Origin: Lactobacillus melliventris
GTDB taxonomy: Bacteria; Bacillota; Bacilli; Lactobacillales; Lactobacillaceae
NCBI RefSeq assembly: GCF_013346935.1
Contig: NZ_JAAEEB010000004.1
Span: 186,001-250,000, forward strand
Length of the DNA stretch: 64,000 nt
Direction of reading: 5' to 3'
Shown here: positions 17,509-25,533 of the stretch, one piece after another
How positions within the stretch are numbered: position 1 is the first letter of the stretch
Layout: the number at the start of each line of letters is the position of its first letter
Made by a program: the position numbers and the translations under genes
Notes under the pieces: generated by a model
The model's input: only the letters and a program-made list of their open reading frames with translations
The model's database searches: none
Told to the model about the DNA's origin: nothing

Positions 17509-17553
17509 TTATAAATCAGTAATTATAATGATTACATTTCTTAACAAATCCAT
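17509..17553 (-). CDS. Candidate short hydrophobic signal peptide next to Rgg
   Basis: A 14-codon frame encodes MDLLRNVIIIITDL. It has a strong ribosome site (AAAAGGAGAG, 8 bases from GGAG to ATG), far better than chance for such AT-rich DNA. It begins 80 bases after the rgg stop on the same strand, the place and orientation that comS has after comR. The peptide is short and hydrophobic with a run of Val/Ile and two Asp, features shared with streptococcal SHP pheromones, but it lacks the usual Lys-rich N-terminus and is shorter than most precursors. Mature form, export and activity are inference. It could also be a leader peptide. Confidence 0.5.
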   Translation of the reverse strand: MDLLRNVIIIITDL

Positions 17554-17586
17554 TATATTCTCTCCTTTTAATTTAGATTAATAAAT

Positions 17587-17600
17587 ACATACCTTTATGT
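17587..17600. promoter_or_regulatory. Small palindrome upstream of the peptide gene
   Basis: ACATA and TATGT arms around CCTT, 34 bases upstream of the peptide ATG, in the place where a regulator could bind. No clear promoter hexamers were found beside it. Confidence 0.3.
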
Positions 17601-17632
17601 TATCGCTACTAAAAAAATAAACAATTGTATTG

Positions 17633-18478
17633 TCATATTTGAAAATCACTTTTTGCCATCCTTTTTACATTTTCACCATATCCGGCAGCGACTAAAATAC
17701 TCAATACGTTTTTGGCTTTTTCATCATTCTTTTCTAAAATATCCTCATAATATTCGCATAAAATTTTTGAAAAACTAATCTCAACATAATTTGGCAAGCT
17801 TCTAATATAACTTATAGCTATATAACAAAAACTAGATCTCCCTTTTCTTATACACCAATCAATATAGTTAATCATTAATGAGCTTAAGGCAATTACTATT
17901 TTTTTACTCAAATTATCAACATTTTTATAACGTCTTATAATACTTTTAATTAGGAAAAAAGCATCATCAATTTTATAAACTTGTATAACATTGGCTATAA
18001 GCACTAAACGTAAATAATCGTTTTCATCAGTGTCTTTTTGAAAAACAATTTGTTTTATTTTCTTTTTTTCAATATCAGTAAGTTTATTCAGCGCATTACT
18101 ATTATGTGTATTTAAAATAATTTTAGCCTGCAATATTAATGAGCTAACGAATGGAGTTTTAGGACTTATTGTTTCAAAATCTTCAATCAAGCTATTTATT
18201 TTATTGTCATTGTCTTCATTAGCCGCTTTTACAAGTTCATTCATTAAAACTGTTACTTTTTTTCTGTTTTTTTTATTCTTTTTATAATTACCAAAAAAAT
18301 CTACAGGAGTAACGTCATGACTTTTCAAAATTTCCAGAAAATCATTTACACCGATGTCATTTAAGCCTCGCTCGACTTTTGAATAAAAGGAAACGGAAAT
18401 TACACCCGCTGCCATTTCTGTTTGAGTTAAACCTAATTCTTGACGTAAGGCTTTTAATTTATTGCCTATATAGTTCAT
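17633..18478 (-). CDS. Rgg/GadR/MutR-family transcriptional regulator
   Basis: Cytoplasmic regulator (281 aa) with an N-terminal XRE helix-turn-helix (about 5-60: LGLTQTEMAAGVISVSFYSKVERG) and a long helical C-terminal region of TPR-like repeats, the plan and length of Rgg proteins. Many Rgg proteins bind imported short peptides and control nearby genes. The N-terminal sequence S-F-Y-S-K-V-E-R-G matches the family. Context: a divergent HD phosphohydrolase upstream, a 14-codon peptide gene directly downstream, then an ABC exporter and an MFS exporter. The promoter region carries a 10-bp-arm palindrome at 18527-18550, suggesting autoregulation or control by another factor. The Cys often present in GadR-type redox members is not evident in the helix-turn-helix. 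Confidence 0.85.
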   Translation of the reverse strand: MNYIGNKLKALRQELGLTQTEMAAGVISVSFYSKVERGLNDIGVNDFLEILKSHDVTPVDFFGNYKKNKKNRKKVTVLMNELVKAANEDNDNKINSLIEDFETISPKTPFVSSLILQAKIILNTHNSNALNKLTDIEKKKIKQIVFQKDTDENDYLRLVLIANVIQVYKIDDAFFLIKSIIRRYKNVDNLSKKIVIALSSLMINYIDWCIRKGRSSFCYIAISYIRSLPNYVEISFSKILCEYYEDILEKNDEKAKNVLSILVAAGYGENVKRMAKSDFQI

Positions 18479-18517
18479 ATGATCTCCTATCTATTTAATA
18501 ATATTAGTGCCTTTATA

Positions 18518-18550
18518 ATTATGAACAGTTTTGCCACAACTGGCAAAACT
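18518..18550 (-). promoter_or_regulatory. rgg promoter overlapped by a perfect palindrome
   Basis: On the minus strand TTGCCA (18541-18546) and CATAAT (18518-18523) are 17 bases apart. A perfect inverted repeat covers the -35 box and most of the spacer: AGTTTTGCCA (18527-18536), CAAC loop, TGGCAAAACT (18541-18550). It has no T tail and lies 49 bases upstream of the ATG, so it looks like an operator rather than a terminator. Confidence 0.7.
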
Positions 18551-18613
18551 CATTATTTAATTTTAATAAAAATAATATTAACGGCAACTGTATTAAACTA
18601 AAAGGCTTAAGTT

Positions 18614-18622
18614 TGTTATAAT
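18614..18622 (+). promoter_or_regulatory. Extended -10 promoter of the HD gene
   Basis: TGTTATAAT, a perfect TATAAT (18617-18622) with the TG extension, lies 53 bases before the ATG at 18676. The -35 region is weak, as expected for an extended -10 promoter. Confidence 0.65.
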
Positions 18623-18675
18623 TTAGGTATCAAATAGCCTTTAAAGACTAATCTAGTAATTTTCGAGGATTTTAT

Positions 18676-20034
18676 ATGCCAAATTTCTACAGCCAAAAAC
18701 TCAAAAAAGAAGTAGTTTTAAGAGATCCGGTTCATGAATACATCCATATTGAAGATCAGGTAATACTTGATATTTTAAAAACCAAAGAATTTCAGCGTAT
18801 GCGGAGAATAAAGCAACTCGGGCCAATCTCATATGTTTTTCCTGGTGCAACTCATACTCGCTTTGAACATAATTTAGGTGTCTATGAACTGACACGCAGA
18901 ATTTGTAATATTTTTGCCAAAAAATATCCTTCTCAACGCTCAGGTGATGGTCTCTGGGACGATAACAACAGACTTTTAGTTGAATGTGCGGGACTACTAC
19001 ATGATATTGGTCATGGCCCCTATTCACATACTTTTGAACATCTTTTTGGTACAAATCACGAAAAAATCGGTCAAAAAATTATCACTGATCCAGATACCGA
19101 AATCAATCAGGTTTTGAGATCCGTTTCACCCAATTTCCCATCCCTTGTAGCAAGCGTAATTGCCAAAACTTATCCTAATCCGCAAGTGGTAAAAATGATA
19201 TCCAGTCAGGCAGATGCTGACAGAATGGACTATTTGCAGCGTGATGCTTATTTTACTGGCGTTACTTATGGTAAATTCGACTTATCAAGAATTTTGCAAG
19301 AAATTCGGCCATACAATGAAGGAATTTGCTTCACTATGGCTGGTATGCATGCTGTTGAAGACTATATTGTTTCCCGCTATCAAATGTATCAACAAGTTTA
19401 CTTTCACAGAGTTGGTCGTTCAATGGAAGTAATTTTACAACATTTGCTTGAAAGAGCAAAAATTATTTACCAGCAGGGTAATTTGCCAGTAACACCAAGT
19501 TTAGCCAAATTTTTAGCCAATGACTGGACGCTTGATGATTATTTGAAGCTAGATGATGGCGTAATGGAAACTAATTTTTCAATGTGGACTAAAGTTAGTG
19601 ATCCAATTCTAGCTGATCTAACCAAACGCTACCTTTTTAGACAACCCTTAGCCAGTATTTGTATTGATCAGGAAACCAAAAATTTACTACCCAAACTGAA
19701 AGATTTGATTAAACAAGCGGGTTTTGATCCAAACTATTATACAGATACCAATTCGGCTTTTGACGAGCCATACGATGCCTATAAGCCATCAGGCAAAAAT
19801 GCCAACAGTCAAATTGAAATCATGCAAGATGACGGACAATTGATTGAATTGTCACAATTAAGTCCACTTGTAAGATCATTAAATGGCACACTTCAAGGTG
19901 ATGAGCGTTTCTTTTTCCCAAAAATCATGATGTCAAATAGTGATGAACCCCAAATTTTTGATCCCCTATACCAAAAATTCCAACGTTACGTTAAAAATGG
20001 TGCGTTAAGATATATCAGAAAGCCTAAGAAATAA
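18676..20034 (+). CDS. HD-domain phosphohydrolase (dNTPase-like, YwfO family)
   Basis: Cytoplasmic metal-dependent phosphohydrolase (452 aa) of the HD superfamily, in the group annotated as dGTP triphosphohydrolase-like. Metal ligands: H65 (RFEHNLG), H109-D110 (LLHDIGHGPYSH), and the Asp of QADADRMDYL near 180. This group hydrolyses nucleotides, so a role in nucleotide-pool control is likely, but the substrate is not proven by sequence. GAGGA precedes the ATG. It is divergent from rgg and convergent with the SIS/PTS operon, sharing a bidirectional terminator. Confidence 0.88.
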   Translation: MPNFYSQKLKKEVVLRDPVHEYIHIEDQVILDILKTKEFQRMRRIKQLGPISYVFPGATHTRFEHNLGVYELTRRICNIFAKKYPSQRSGDGLWDDNNRLLVECAGLLHDIGHGPYSHTFEHLFGTNHEKIGQKIITDPDTEINQVLRSVSPNFPSLVASVIAKTYPNPQVVKMISSQADADRMDYLQRDAYFTGVTYGKFDLSRILQEIRPYNEGICFTMAGMHAVEDYIVSRYQMYQQVYFHRVGRSMEVILQHLLERAKIIYQQGNLPVTPSLAKFLANDWTLDDYLKLDDGVMETNFSMWTKVSDPILADLTKRYLFRQPLASICIDQETKNLLPKLKDLIKQAGFDPNYYTDTNSAFDEPYDAYKPSGKNANSQIEIMQDDGQLIELSQLSPLVRSLNGTLQGDERFFFPKIMMSNSDEPQIFDPLYQKFQRYVKNGALRYIRKPKK

Positions 20035-20111
20035 AAAATATTCATAAATTATTCTTCCAATTTAACAAAAAGGTGAAAAATTTCATTACTATTTTTTCGC
20101 AGCAAAGACAA

Positions 20112-20148
20112 AAAGAAGGCAAATCACTATATGTGGTTTACCTTCTTT
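20112..20148. terminator. Bidirectional terminator between HD gene and PTS operon
   Basis: A 16-bp stem (20112-20127 with 20133-20148; core AAAGAAGG and CCTTCTTT) has few mismatches and a 5-nt loop, and lies between convergent genes. T-rich sequence is present on the outer sides. Confidence 0.75.
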
Positions 20149-20200
20149 GGTGTAGTTTCAATATTTTGCTTTTTCTAGATACTAAAGATCTAAATGAAAT

Positions 20201-21298
20201 TTAGCCGTTCATATGTCCAGAAATTGATCTGTCGGTTACAGGACTCACACTGGTATCAATACCCACTTTCTCTGAAAGTTTTGCTGACAAAACTTGAAAT
20301 GGTACTACATAAAAAATGGGTGAAAGCAAGTCTGTAGTTTTTACAGTGAATTTCAAATCTCTCTTGTCTTCTGTTGCCTTTGCAGAAGATATCACAAAAA
20401 CATGTTTTGTGAAAGCACGACGATAATATCCTGCAATATCAATCATCCGTTTGAATTCAGGGCCATTATTGCCTCCAATTAAGAAGATAAAATTATCTTC
20501 ATCATAAGCACGAATAGGTCCGTGAAGTTGTTCTTCTTGCTCATACGCTGTTGTTGGCCTGCCAAAAGTTTCAAAAAACTTTAGTCTTCCCTCTAAGGCA
20601 GTTGGAAAGTTGTAACCATATCCTGCAATTGAAGCTTTTTTCATAGAAACTAGCTCATCTTGTTGCTTTTCATACCATTCGGAACTTTCTTTTACTACAG
20701 TTGGAAAATCATTTACCAAGTTTTGTGCATCACTGATAAGTTGGTTATATTTTTCTTTACCAATTAATTTAGTTTGATGTGCTGCTTCAACAGCTAACAG
20801 ATAAAATTGCAGCAAGGTTTCAGTATAACCACGTGTTTCAGGCCCGATTTGCTCTTCTTCACATACAAGATGGACATAATGATCAGCAATTTTAGTAATT
20901 GCAGTATCTTGTTCCTCAGAAATTCCTACAGTAGCAAATCCTTCATCCTTTGCTCTTTTTAAAGCATCACATGTAGAAATGCTGTCTCCATGTTGCGAAA
21001 GGCCTATCACTAAAACCTGATCATTTCTAAAGCAACTGCTTGGATTAATACTTTCAGAATACGTAAAAACTGTGGGCTCAATCGCTACCCCTTCGACGTT
21101 CAGTAATTTAACAAACATATTACGAATCACACGCATAGCATTGTAAGAAGTTCCAGACCCTGTAAAAATAACTTTTTTAAAATTATTATTTTGCCAAAAA
21201 TCAATAAATTCCTGACCATAATCTTTTCTTTCATCAATTGCTCTCTGCAAAACTCTTGCCGTATCTTCAATATGTCCCATCATTGTTAATTTTGCCAT
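20201..21298 (-). CDS. Tandem SIS-domain sugar-phosphate deglycase/isomerase
   Basis: Cytoplasmic enzyme (365 aa) with two sugar-isomerase (SIS) domains, similar in layout to the isomerase half of GlmS and to the deglycases FrlB/FraB. TGSGTSYN (46-53) and GLSQHGDS (99-106) are sugar-phosphate-binding loops. The catalytic pair is kept: E243 in KFFETF and H259 in EQLHGP are 16 residues apart, the spacing of E488/H504 in E. coli GlmS. It lacks the glutamine amidotransferase half. It is the last gene of a mannose-family PTS operon and directly abuts the preceding stop, with its ribosome site GGAGGAG inside that gene. It probably cleaves or isomerises the imported amino-sugar or Amadori sugar phosphate. 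Confidence 0.8.
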   Translation of the reverse strand: MAKLTMMGHIEDTARVLQRAIDERKDYGQEFIDFWQNNNFKKVIFTGSGTSYNAMRVIRNMFVKLLNVEGVAIEPTVFTYSESINPSSCFRNDQVLVIGLSQHGDSISTCDALKRAKDEGFATVGISEEQDTAITKIADHYVHLVCEEEQIGPETRGYTETLLQFYLLAVEAAHQTKLIGKEKYNQLISDAQNLVNDFPTVVKESSEWYEKQQDELVSMKKASIAGYGYNFPTALEGRLKFFETFGRPTTAYEQEEQLHGPIRAYDEDNFIFLIGGNNGPEFKRMIDIAGYYRRAFTKHVFVISSAKATEDKRDLKFTVKTTDLLSPIFYVVPFQVLSAKLSEKVGIDTSVSPVTDRSISGHMNG

Positions 21299-21931
21299 TT
21301 AAAACTCCTCCATTTTAATTGTTTTTTGTGCAATTTTACGCATTTGCGTTAAATATTCTTTTGCTTGTTTTTTTAATCCTAATGATTCACTTACTTTACT
21401 TAGACGATCATAAATGATCAACTTTTGCTGTGGCTTTTCTGCTGTCTTTAATTGTTTACTTAGTTCAGTTAATAAATTTTGATTTGGTGCCAAATATACC
21501 TGATGTAGCTGTTCAATTTCCTTTTGTATCCGAGTTTTCTTACAATTTTTTCTTAAATAATCTTCAAGTTTTAAAGCTTCTTGATTATCATTTTTATCTA
21601 AAAAAAGAACATAGCTGCGCATTAGCCTAATTAATAAATTTTGGTCTTTTGACAAGTCTGCAGGTTTCTTCGTGATTTTCGTAATAAGTTTCTCTACCTT
21701 ATCCACATTTCCATAGGTTAAATAAAAATCTAACTGCAATAATAAACGTGAACTTGCAGATAAACAGATCCTGGCAACAGGCTCCTCAAGAAGCTTAAAA
21801 TAATTTTTGCTATCGCCTTTCTTTTCACATGCCAAAAGTTTGGTAAAAAGTTTCTTTTTTAATTTTGCTTCCGCTAACCAACTAAATAAAAAGGCCAAAA
21901 TAAGAAATAAAATCATTAGTATAGATTTCAT
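21299..21931 (-). CDS. Unknown membrane-anchored helical protein inside a PTS operon
   Basis: I do not recognise this protein (210 aa). Residues about 3-21 form one hydrophobic segment (I-L-M-I-L-F-L-I-L-A-F-L-F), followed by Lys-rich helical sequence to the end, with patterns reminiscent of TPR-like helical hairpins and no catalytic motif. The predicted topology is one membrane anchor with a soluble domain; which side is unclear. It lies 11 bases after EIID and immediately before the SIS gene, so it is expressed with a sugar transport operon. The other two mannose-family operons in this window have no equivalent. It could be a scaffold or regulator of the PTS. Confidence 0.55.
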   Translation of the reverse strand: MKSILMILFLILAFLFSWLAEAKLKKKLFTKLLACEKKGDSKNYFKLLEEPVARICLSASSRLLLQLDFYLTYGNVDKVEKLITKITKKPADLSKDQNLLIRLMRSYVLFLDKNDNQEALKLEDYLRKNCKKTRIQKEIEQLHQVYLAPNQNLLTELSKQLKTAEKPQQKLIIYDRLSKVSESLGLKKQAKEYLTQMRKIAQKTIKMEEF

Positions 21932-21942
21932 AATTTATTCCT

Positions 21943-22773
21943 TTAAAGCAAACCAACTGCTACTGCTAAAATTCCCAGTATAATTAATCCTATCAAGATT
22001 ACAGTGCCATTAACCTTTTTCTGTAATAATCCATAGCAGCCAAAAGTTAATAATAATGGCAGTAAATTAGGCATCAGGGAGTCCAAAGTTTTTTGCAGAC
22101 TGACTTTAGTTCCTCCAAACTTCATTATCAGTGGCACCTTGATAATCACCATTGAAGCAATCATTGCACCAACTACGACCAAACCAAGAATTTTCGCAGC
22201 TTCAGTTAATTTTTGCAAAGTTCCACTTTCACTTGCTTCTGCCAAAAATTTATTACCGCCTTCATAAGCTAATTTAAAGCCAAACCAGCGAAGTAATTCA
22301 CTTGGGATAACATTAATTAAAAAGTAAAGAATCGGCCCTAAGATACTTCCTTTTACTGCAAGAGGTGCACCAACGCCAACACCAATTACCCTTAAAGTGC
22401 CCCAGAACATTGAATCACCAATTCCGGCTAGCGGGCCCATTAAGGCAGTTTTTACTGAGTTGATTGAACTAGCATCAAAATCTTCTGAATTAGCATTTTG
22501 TTCTTCCATTGCACAACTAATACCTAAAATCATTGGCGATGTTGATGTTGCACAGTTAAAGAATTCTAGGTGGCGCTTAAACCCCTTTTGCAGTTCTTCA
22601 TCATTATCCCCATATAGTCTTTTCAAAACTGGAGTCATAGCCCATGCATATCCGAGGGACATTTGACGCTCATAATTGAAGGCACCTAAGAGTTGATAAT
22701 GACGCCACATAACACTCCGTAAATCTTTTTTTGTAAGTTGCTTCCTTTTATTATTTGCGACTGAGTCTGTCAT
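21943..22773 (-). CDS. PTS mannose-family EIID
   Basis: Membrane subunit EIID (276 aa) with W-R-H-Y-Q-L-L-G-A-F-N-Y-E-R near the N-terminus and the conserved LMGPLAGIGDSMFWGTLR turn, then C-terminal hydrophobic segments. The start codon overlaps the EIIC stop (TAATG), implying coupled translation. It is the fourth gene of an operon in A-B-C-D order. Substrate specificity is not readable; see the SIS enzyme at the operon end. Confidence 0.88.
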   Translation of the reverse strand: MTDSVANNKRKQLTKKDLRSVMWRHYQLLGAFNYERQMSLGYAWAMTPVLKRLYGDNDEELQKGFKRHLEFFNCATSTSPMILGISCAMEEQNANSEDFDASSINSVKTALMGPLAGIGDSMFWGTLRVIGVGVGAPLAVKGSILGPILYFLINVIPSELLRWFGFKLAYEGGNKFLAEASESGTLQKLTEAAKILGLVVVGAMIASMVIIKVPLIMKFGGTKVSLQKTLDSLMPNLLPLLLTFGCYGLLQKKVNGTVILIGLIILGILAVAVGLL

Positions 22774-23519
22774 TATAACAAGTCCTCCTCACTTTGATCG
22801 TTAGGCTTAAATTGGTAATAAATATAAGCAATTATTAAGCCAAAAACAGCTACTCCAATCATTGGTACTTTTAGAAATGCTACAAGAGCAAATCCTAAGA
22901 AAAGAAATGGGGCGTATTTTTTATCGTAGGTTAATTGCATGAGCATTGCTATACCTAAAGCTGGTAGCAGGTTACCTGATTGTGCTAAACCATCTTTAAT
23001 TACTGTTGGTATAGCTTGAACAATAATCTTAATAACTGGTGCCCCAACAAGATAGCCGATCATAATAGGAATAAATTTTGAGAAAAATACTACTACCGAA
23101 GCTGTCCACTGACCGACCGCAATACCTTTCCAATTTTTCTTTTCTATTTGTCTGTCAGCATAATGGGTAAAAATTGCATCAAAACTGTTGACAATTAGAC
23201 TGATCATTTGGGCAACTAGTGCTATCGGAATAGCAAGTGTTAATGTTGTTTGCCAACTTGCGCCAGTTTTTATGGCAAGTGCTGTTGCTAAAGCAGAACC
23301 AACAACTACGTCAGGAGGAGTAGTTGTTCCTATACCGACTAAACCCATCCAAACGAGTTCCAATTCTCCGCCCAACATTAAACCGGTTTTCAAATCACCC
23401 ATTACTAAACCGACTAATGGTGAAATAATTATTGGTCTGGCGAGCATGTGCTGTCCCAGAAGTGGGCTTTCCATGAACACCCCAGCGCCAACCAATGCTA
23501 CTAAGAATGCTTGTAACAT
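22773..23519 (-). CDS. PTS mannose-family EIIC
   Basis: Membrane subunit EIIC (248 aa), strongly hydrophobic throughout. Family blocks are M-E-S-P-L-L-G-Q-H-M-L-A-R-P, GLMLGGELELVWMGLVGIG and NLLPALGIAMLMQ. It forms the sugar channel with EIID. AAGGAGA precedes the ATG, 19 bases after the EIIB stop. Confidence 0.88.
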   Translation of the reverse strand: MLQAFLVALVGAGVFMESPLLGQHMLARPIIISPLVGLVMGDLKTGLMLGGELELVWMGLVGIGTTTPPDVVVGSALATALAIKTGASWQTTLTLAIPIALVAQMISLIVNSFDAIFTHYADRQIEKKNWKGIAVGQWTASVVVFFSKFIPIMIGYLVGAPVIKIIVQAIPTVIKDGLAQSGNLLPALGIAMLMQLTYDKKYAPFLFLGFALVAFLKVPMIGVAVFGLIIAYIYYQFKPNDQSEEDLL

Positions 23520-23538
23520 AACTTATCTCCTTTTTTTA

Positions 23539-24027
23539 TTATTGATTAAAAGCCTTCGCTATCCCTGCAAAGTTGAGACTTTCTGCTGTGGGATTTACTT
23601 GAGCAAATACTTCTACTCCTAATTTATTTAGTTGACTTGCACAATTAAACTCGTCTTTGGTCATTTTTACTTGTGGTAAAACAGATATTCCATCCTTGTA
23701 ATGAATTCCCGCCGTTCCCACATTTACCTTATTTATGGCCTTAACACTTTGTTTCAGTGTTAAAGCGTCTTTAACATTAATAGTCACCACAAAAATTTTT
23801 TTATGCGCATACTTTGGATTATTTAATATTTTTGCAGCAGATGACAAATCTTTAATTCCCAAAGTTACCCCTGCCGGTTTTGCCAGCTTCATTGTCATTT
23901 TTGTCATTGCATCATTTGCAGCATGATCATTAGCAACCAACAAAATATCTGGATGTAACTGATTGGTCCATGAAACTGCAACCAATCCGTGAACTAAACG
24001 ATCATCTGCTCTTAAAAGACTGATCAT
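23539..24027 (-). CDS. PTS mannose-family EIIB
   Basis: Phosphocarrier EIIB (162 aa) with active-site H13 in RADDRLVHGLVAVSW. The start codon overlaps the EIIA stop (TAATG). It relays phosphate from EIIA to the incoming sugar at EIIC/EIID. Confidence 0.88.
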   Translation of the reverse strand: MISLLRADDRLVHGLVAVSWTNQLHPDILLVANDHAANDAMTKMTMKLAKPAGVTLGIKDLSSAAKILNNPKYAHKKIFVVTINVKDALTLKQSVKAINKVNVGTAGIHYKDGISVLPQVKMTKDEFNCASQLNKLGVEVFAQVNPTAESLNFAGIAKAFNQ

Positions 24028-24428
24028 TACAAATCATCCCCTTTTAACAAATCATTCATAAATACAATTTGTGAGCGCGCTTGTTCTACTGCCGCACGTA
24101 TTTTTTCGTCTGTGAGAACTTCATCATAACCTAAAACGAGTTCTAAAACTAAAGACAAATTAATTCCACTAATAACGTTGCAGTTATACTTCTTTATCAA
24201 ACCTGTGGATTCTTTGTTAACACTCCCTCCAGGCAAATCAGTTAAAATAATTACTTGTTCATCTTCAAATTCGTTTAATAGTTTTTCTAGTTCTTCAACA
24301 AAATTATTTTTTTCTTCTGTATAGGCATTTATAAAATGAATATTTTTAACTTCAGTATTAAAAAATTTAATTGAGTGTTTATATCCATCTGCTAAATAGC
24401 TATGCGTCGCAATAATAAATTGGCTCAT
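24027..24428 (-). CDS. PTS mannose-family EIIA
   Basis: Phosphocarrier EIIA (133 aa), phosphorylated by HPr at H9 (FIIATHSYLA). LTDLPGGSVNKES is the conserved D-x-x-G-G-S segment. It is the first gene of the operon EIIA-EIIB-EIIC-EIID-unknown-SIS. Its promoter at 24493-24521 carries a GntR-type palindrome, and the divergent GntR gene at 24701 is the obvious regulator. Confidence 0.88.
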   Translation of the reverse strand: MSQFIIATHSYLADGYKHSIKFFNTEVKNIHFINAYTEEKNNFVEELEKLLNEFEDEQVIILTDLPGGSVNKESTGLIKKYNCNVISGINLSLVLELVLGYDEVLTDEKIRAAVEQARSQIVFMNDLLKGDDL

Positions 24429-24464
24429 ATATGCGCTTCCCTTCTTCCAAAAATGAAATTAAAA

Positions 24465-24478
24465 TATTAGCGCTAACA
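24465..24478. promoter_or_regulatory. cre-like box downstream of the PTS promoter
   Basis: On the minus strand the bases read TGTTAGCGCTAATA, one mismatch from the CcpA consensus TGWNANCGNTNWCA. The forward reading also has one mismatch. It lies about 8-21 bases downstream of the expected transcription start, where CcpA would block elongation. Confidence 0.65.
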
Positions 24479-24492
24479 TTAAAACTAAGTTA

Positions 24493-24521
24493 ATTTTATT
24501 ACTGTATATACAATTTATCAA
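24493..24521 (-). promoter_or_regulatory. PTS operon promoter with GntR operator in its spacer
   Basis: TTGATA (24516-24521) and TAAAAT (24493-24498) are 17 bases apart on the minus strand. The perfect palindrome TGTATATACA (24503-24512), which fits the HutC/GntR core GTNTANAC, lies entirely in the spacer. A bound repressor would occlude polymerase. Confidence 0.8.
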
Positions 24522-24609
24522 GCTATTTTTTACTTATTAGTTAGTTTAATCCATATTTTATAAGTATTTAAACAATTAAAATTAGCCTATATTAAAAGTA
24601 ATTTATGTT

Positions 24610-24619
24610 TGTCTATACA
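24610..24619. promoter_or_regulatory. Second GntR-type half-conserved operator
   Basis: TGTCTATACA differs by one base from the operator at 24503-24512, fits GTNTANAC, and lies 107 bases away in the divergent region. The pair could be bridged by a repressor or serve the two directions. Confidence 0.5.
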
Positions 24620-24640
24620 TTTTTTAAATGAAAAAGTTAT

Positions 24641-24677
24641 TTGCTTAAAAACTGACTATTTAACTATAATATATAGT
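24641..24677 (+). promoter_or_regulatory. Promoter and palindrome of the divergent GntR gene
   Basis: TTGCTT (24641-24646) and TATAAT (24665-24670) are 18 bases apart. ACTATA-ATA-TATAGT (24663-24677) is a perfect inverted repeat overlapping the -10 box and may mediate autoregulation. Confidence 0.6.
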
Positions 24678-24700
24678 AAAGAAATGATTTTTATCACAAT

Positions 24701-25438
24701 ATGAAGGACAAAAAATTGAAGGCAAAATATCTAAAAATTGAAGATTTTTTTATCAAAAAAATAAATAGTGGTTCTCTTAAAGCAGGCGACAGATTGCCAC
24801 CGGAAGTAAAAATTAGTCAGCAAAACGGTTTTAGCAGGATGACTGTAAACAAGGCTCTTAAAGACTTGGAAAAGCAAGGTTATGTAACCAGGATTGCTGG
24901 CCGGGGAACATTTGTAAAAGAAAAAAGCATTGTGCGATCGCTAAACGAAACTGTTAGTTTCAGTGATATTATCAAACGCCAACGTATGACACCGGGCTCA
25001 ACGCTGCTTTCATATAATTTACTAGAATCCAAAGCCGTTCCTACATATGTCAGCTTTTCTAATTCCTCAATTATGCCCAGTAAATTTCATTATTTAAAAA
25101 GACTTAGAACAGGTAATAATCAGCCTATAGCTATTAATGAAGAATATTTAAATTTCGATATAATGCAAAATATTGATTTGGCTCTTTTGAACAAGTCTCT
25201 ATACCAATATTTGAAAAAATGTAAGTTACCACTAATTGAGAACTACGCTGAAATTAACGCAGTTAAAGCAACAAAAGAGCAACAGAGTCTATTACATTTG
25301 AGTGTTGACTTTCTTTTAAAAACTTTAGCTAACGTTGATACAGTTTCCATATCTGGTAAGCGGGTACCTCTAGGAGTATTTGTTTCATACTATAACCCTG
25401 ACTTATATACATATAGATTTAATGGCTCAAACAATTAA
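24701..25438 (+). CDS. GntR/HutC-family regulator with UTRA domain
   Basis: Transcription factor (245 aa): winged helix-turn-helix at about 10-75 (ISQQNGFSRMTVNKALKDL, then GRGTFVK) and a C-terminal UTRA effector domain that binds a sugar phosphate in this family. It is divergent from the PTS operon starting at 24428, whose promoter holds matching GTNTANAC palindromes, so it probably represses that operon until the imported sugar phosphate is present. Start: the ATG at 24701 has no clear ribosome site, while a TTG at 24716 has AAGGA 7 bases upstream; the true N-terminus may be five residues shorter. A strong terminator follows. Confidence 0.88.
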   Translation: MKDKKLKAKYLKIEDFFIKKINSGSLKAGDRLPPEVKISQQNGFSRMTVNKALKDLEKQGYVTRIAGRGTFVKEKSIVRSLNETVSFSDIIKRQRMTPGSTLLSYNLLESKAVPTYVSFSNSSIMPSKFHYLKRLRTGNNQPIAINEEYLNFDIMQNIDLALLNKSLYQYLKKCKLPLIENYAEINAVKATKEQQSLLHLSVDFLLKTLANVDTVSISGKRVPLGVFVSYYNPDLYTYRFNGSNN

Positions 25439-25477
25439 AAGCCTTATCTCGCTTTTAAAACGAAATAAGGCTTTTTT
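25437..25477 (+). terminator. Terminator after the first GntR gene
   Basis: AAAAGCCTTAT and ATAAGGCTTTT arms with a further TCG/CGA pairing, a loop of about 9 nt and a T6 tail, starting at the stop codon of the first GntR gene. Confidence 0.88.
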
Positions 25478-25533
25478 AACAATACACAAGTTGTTCACTG
25501 TCTAACTTATTGACACACTAGTTTTTTCAATCA

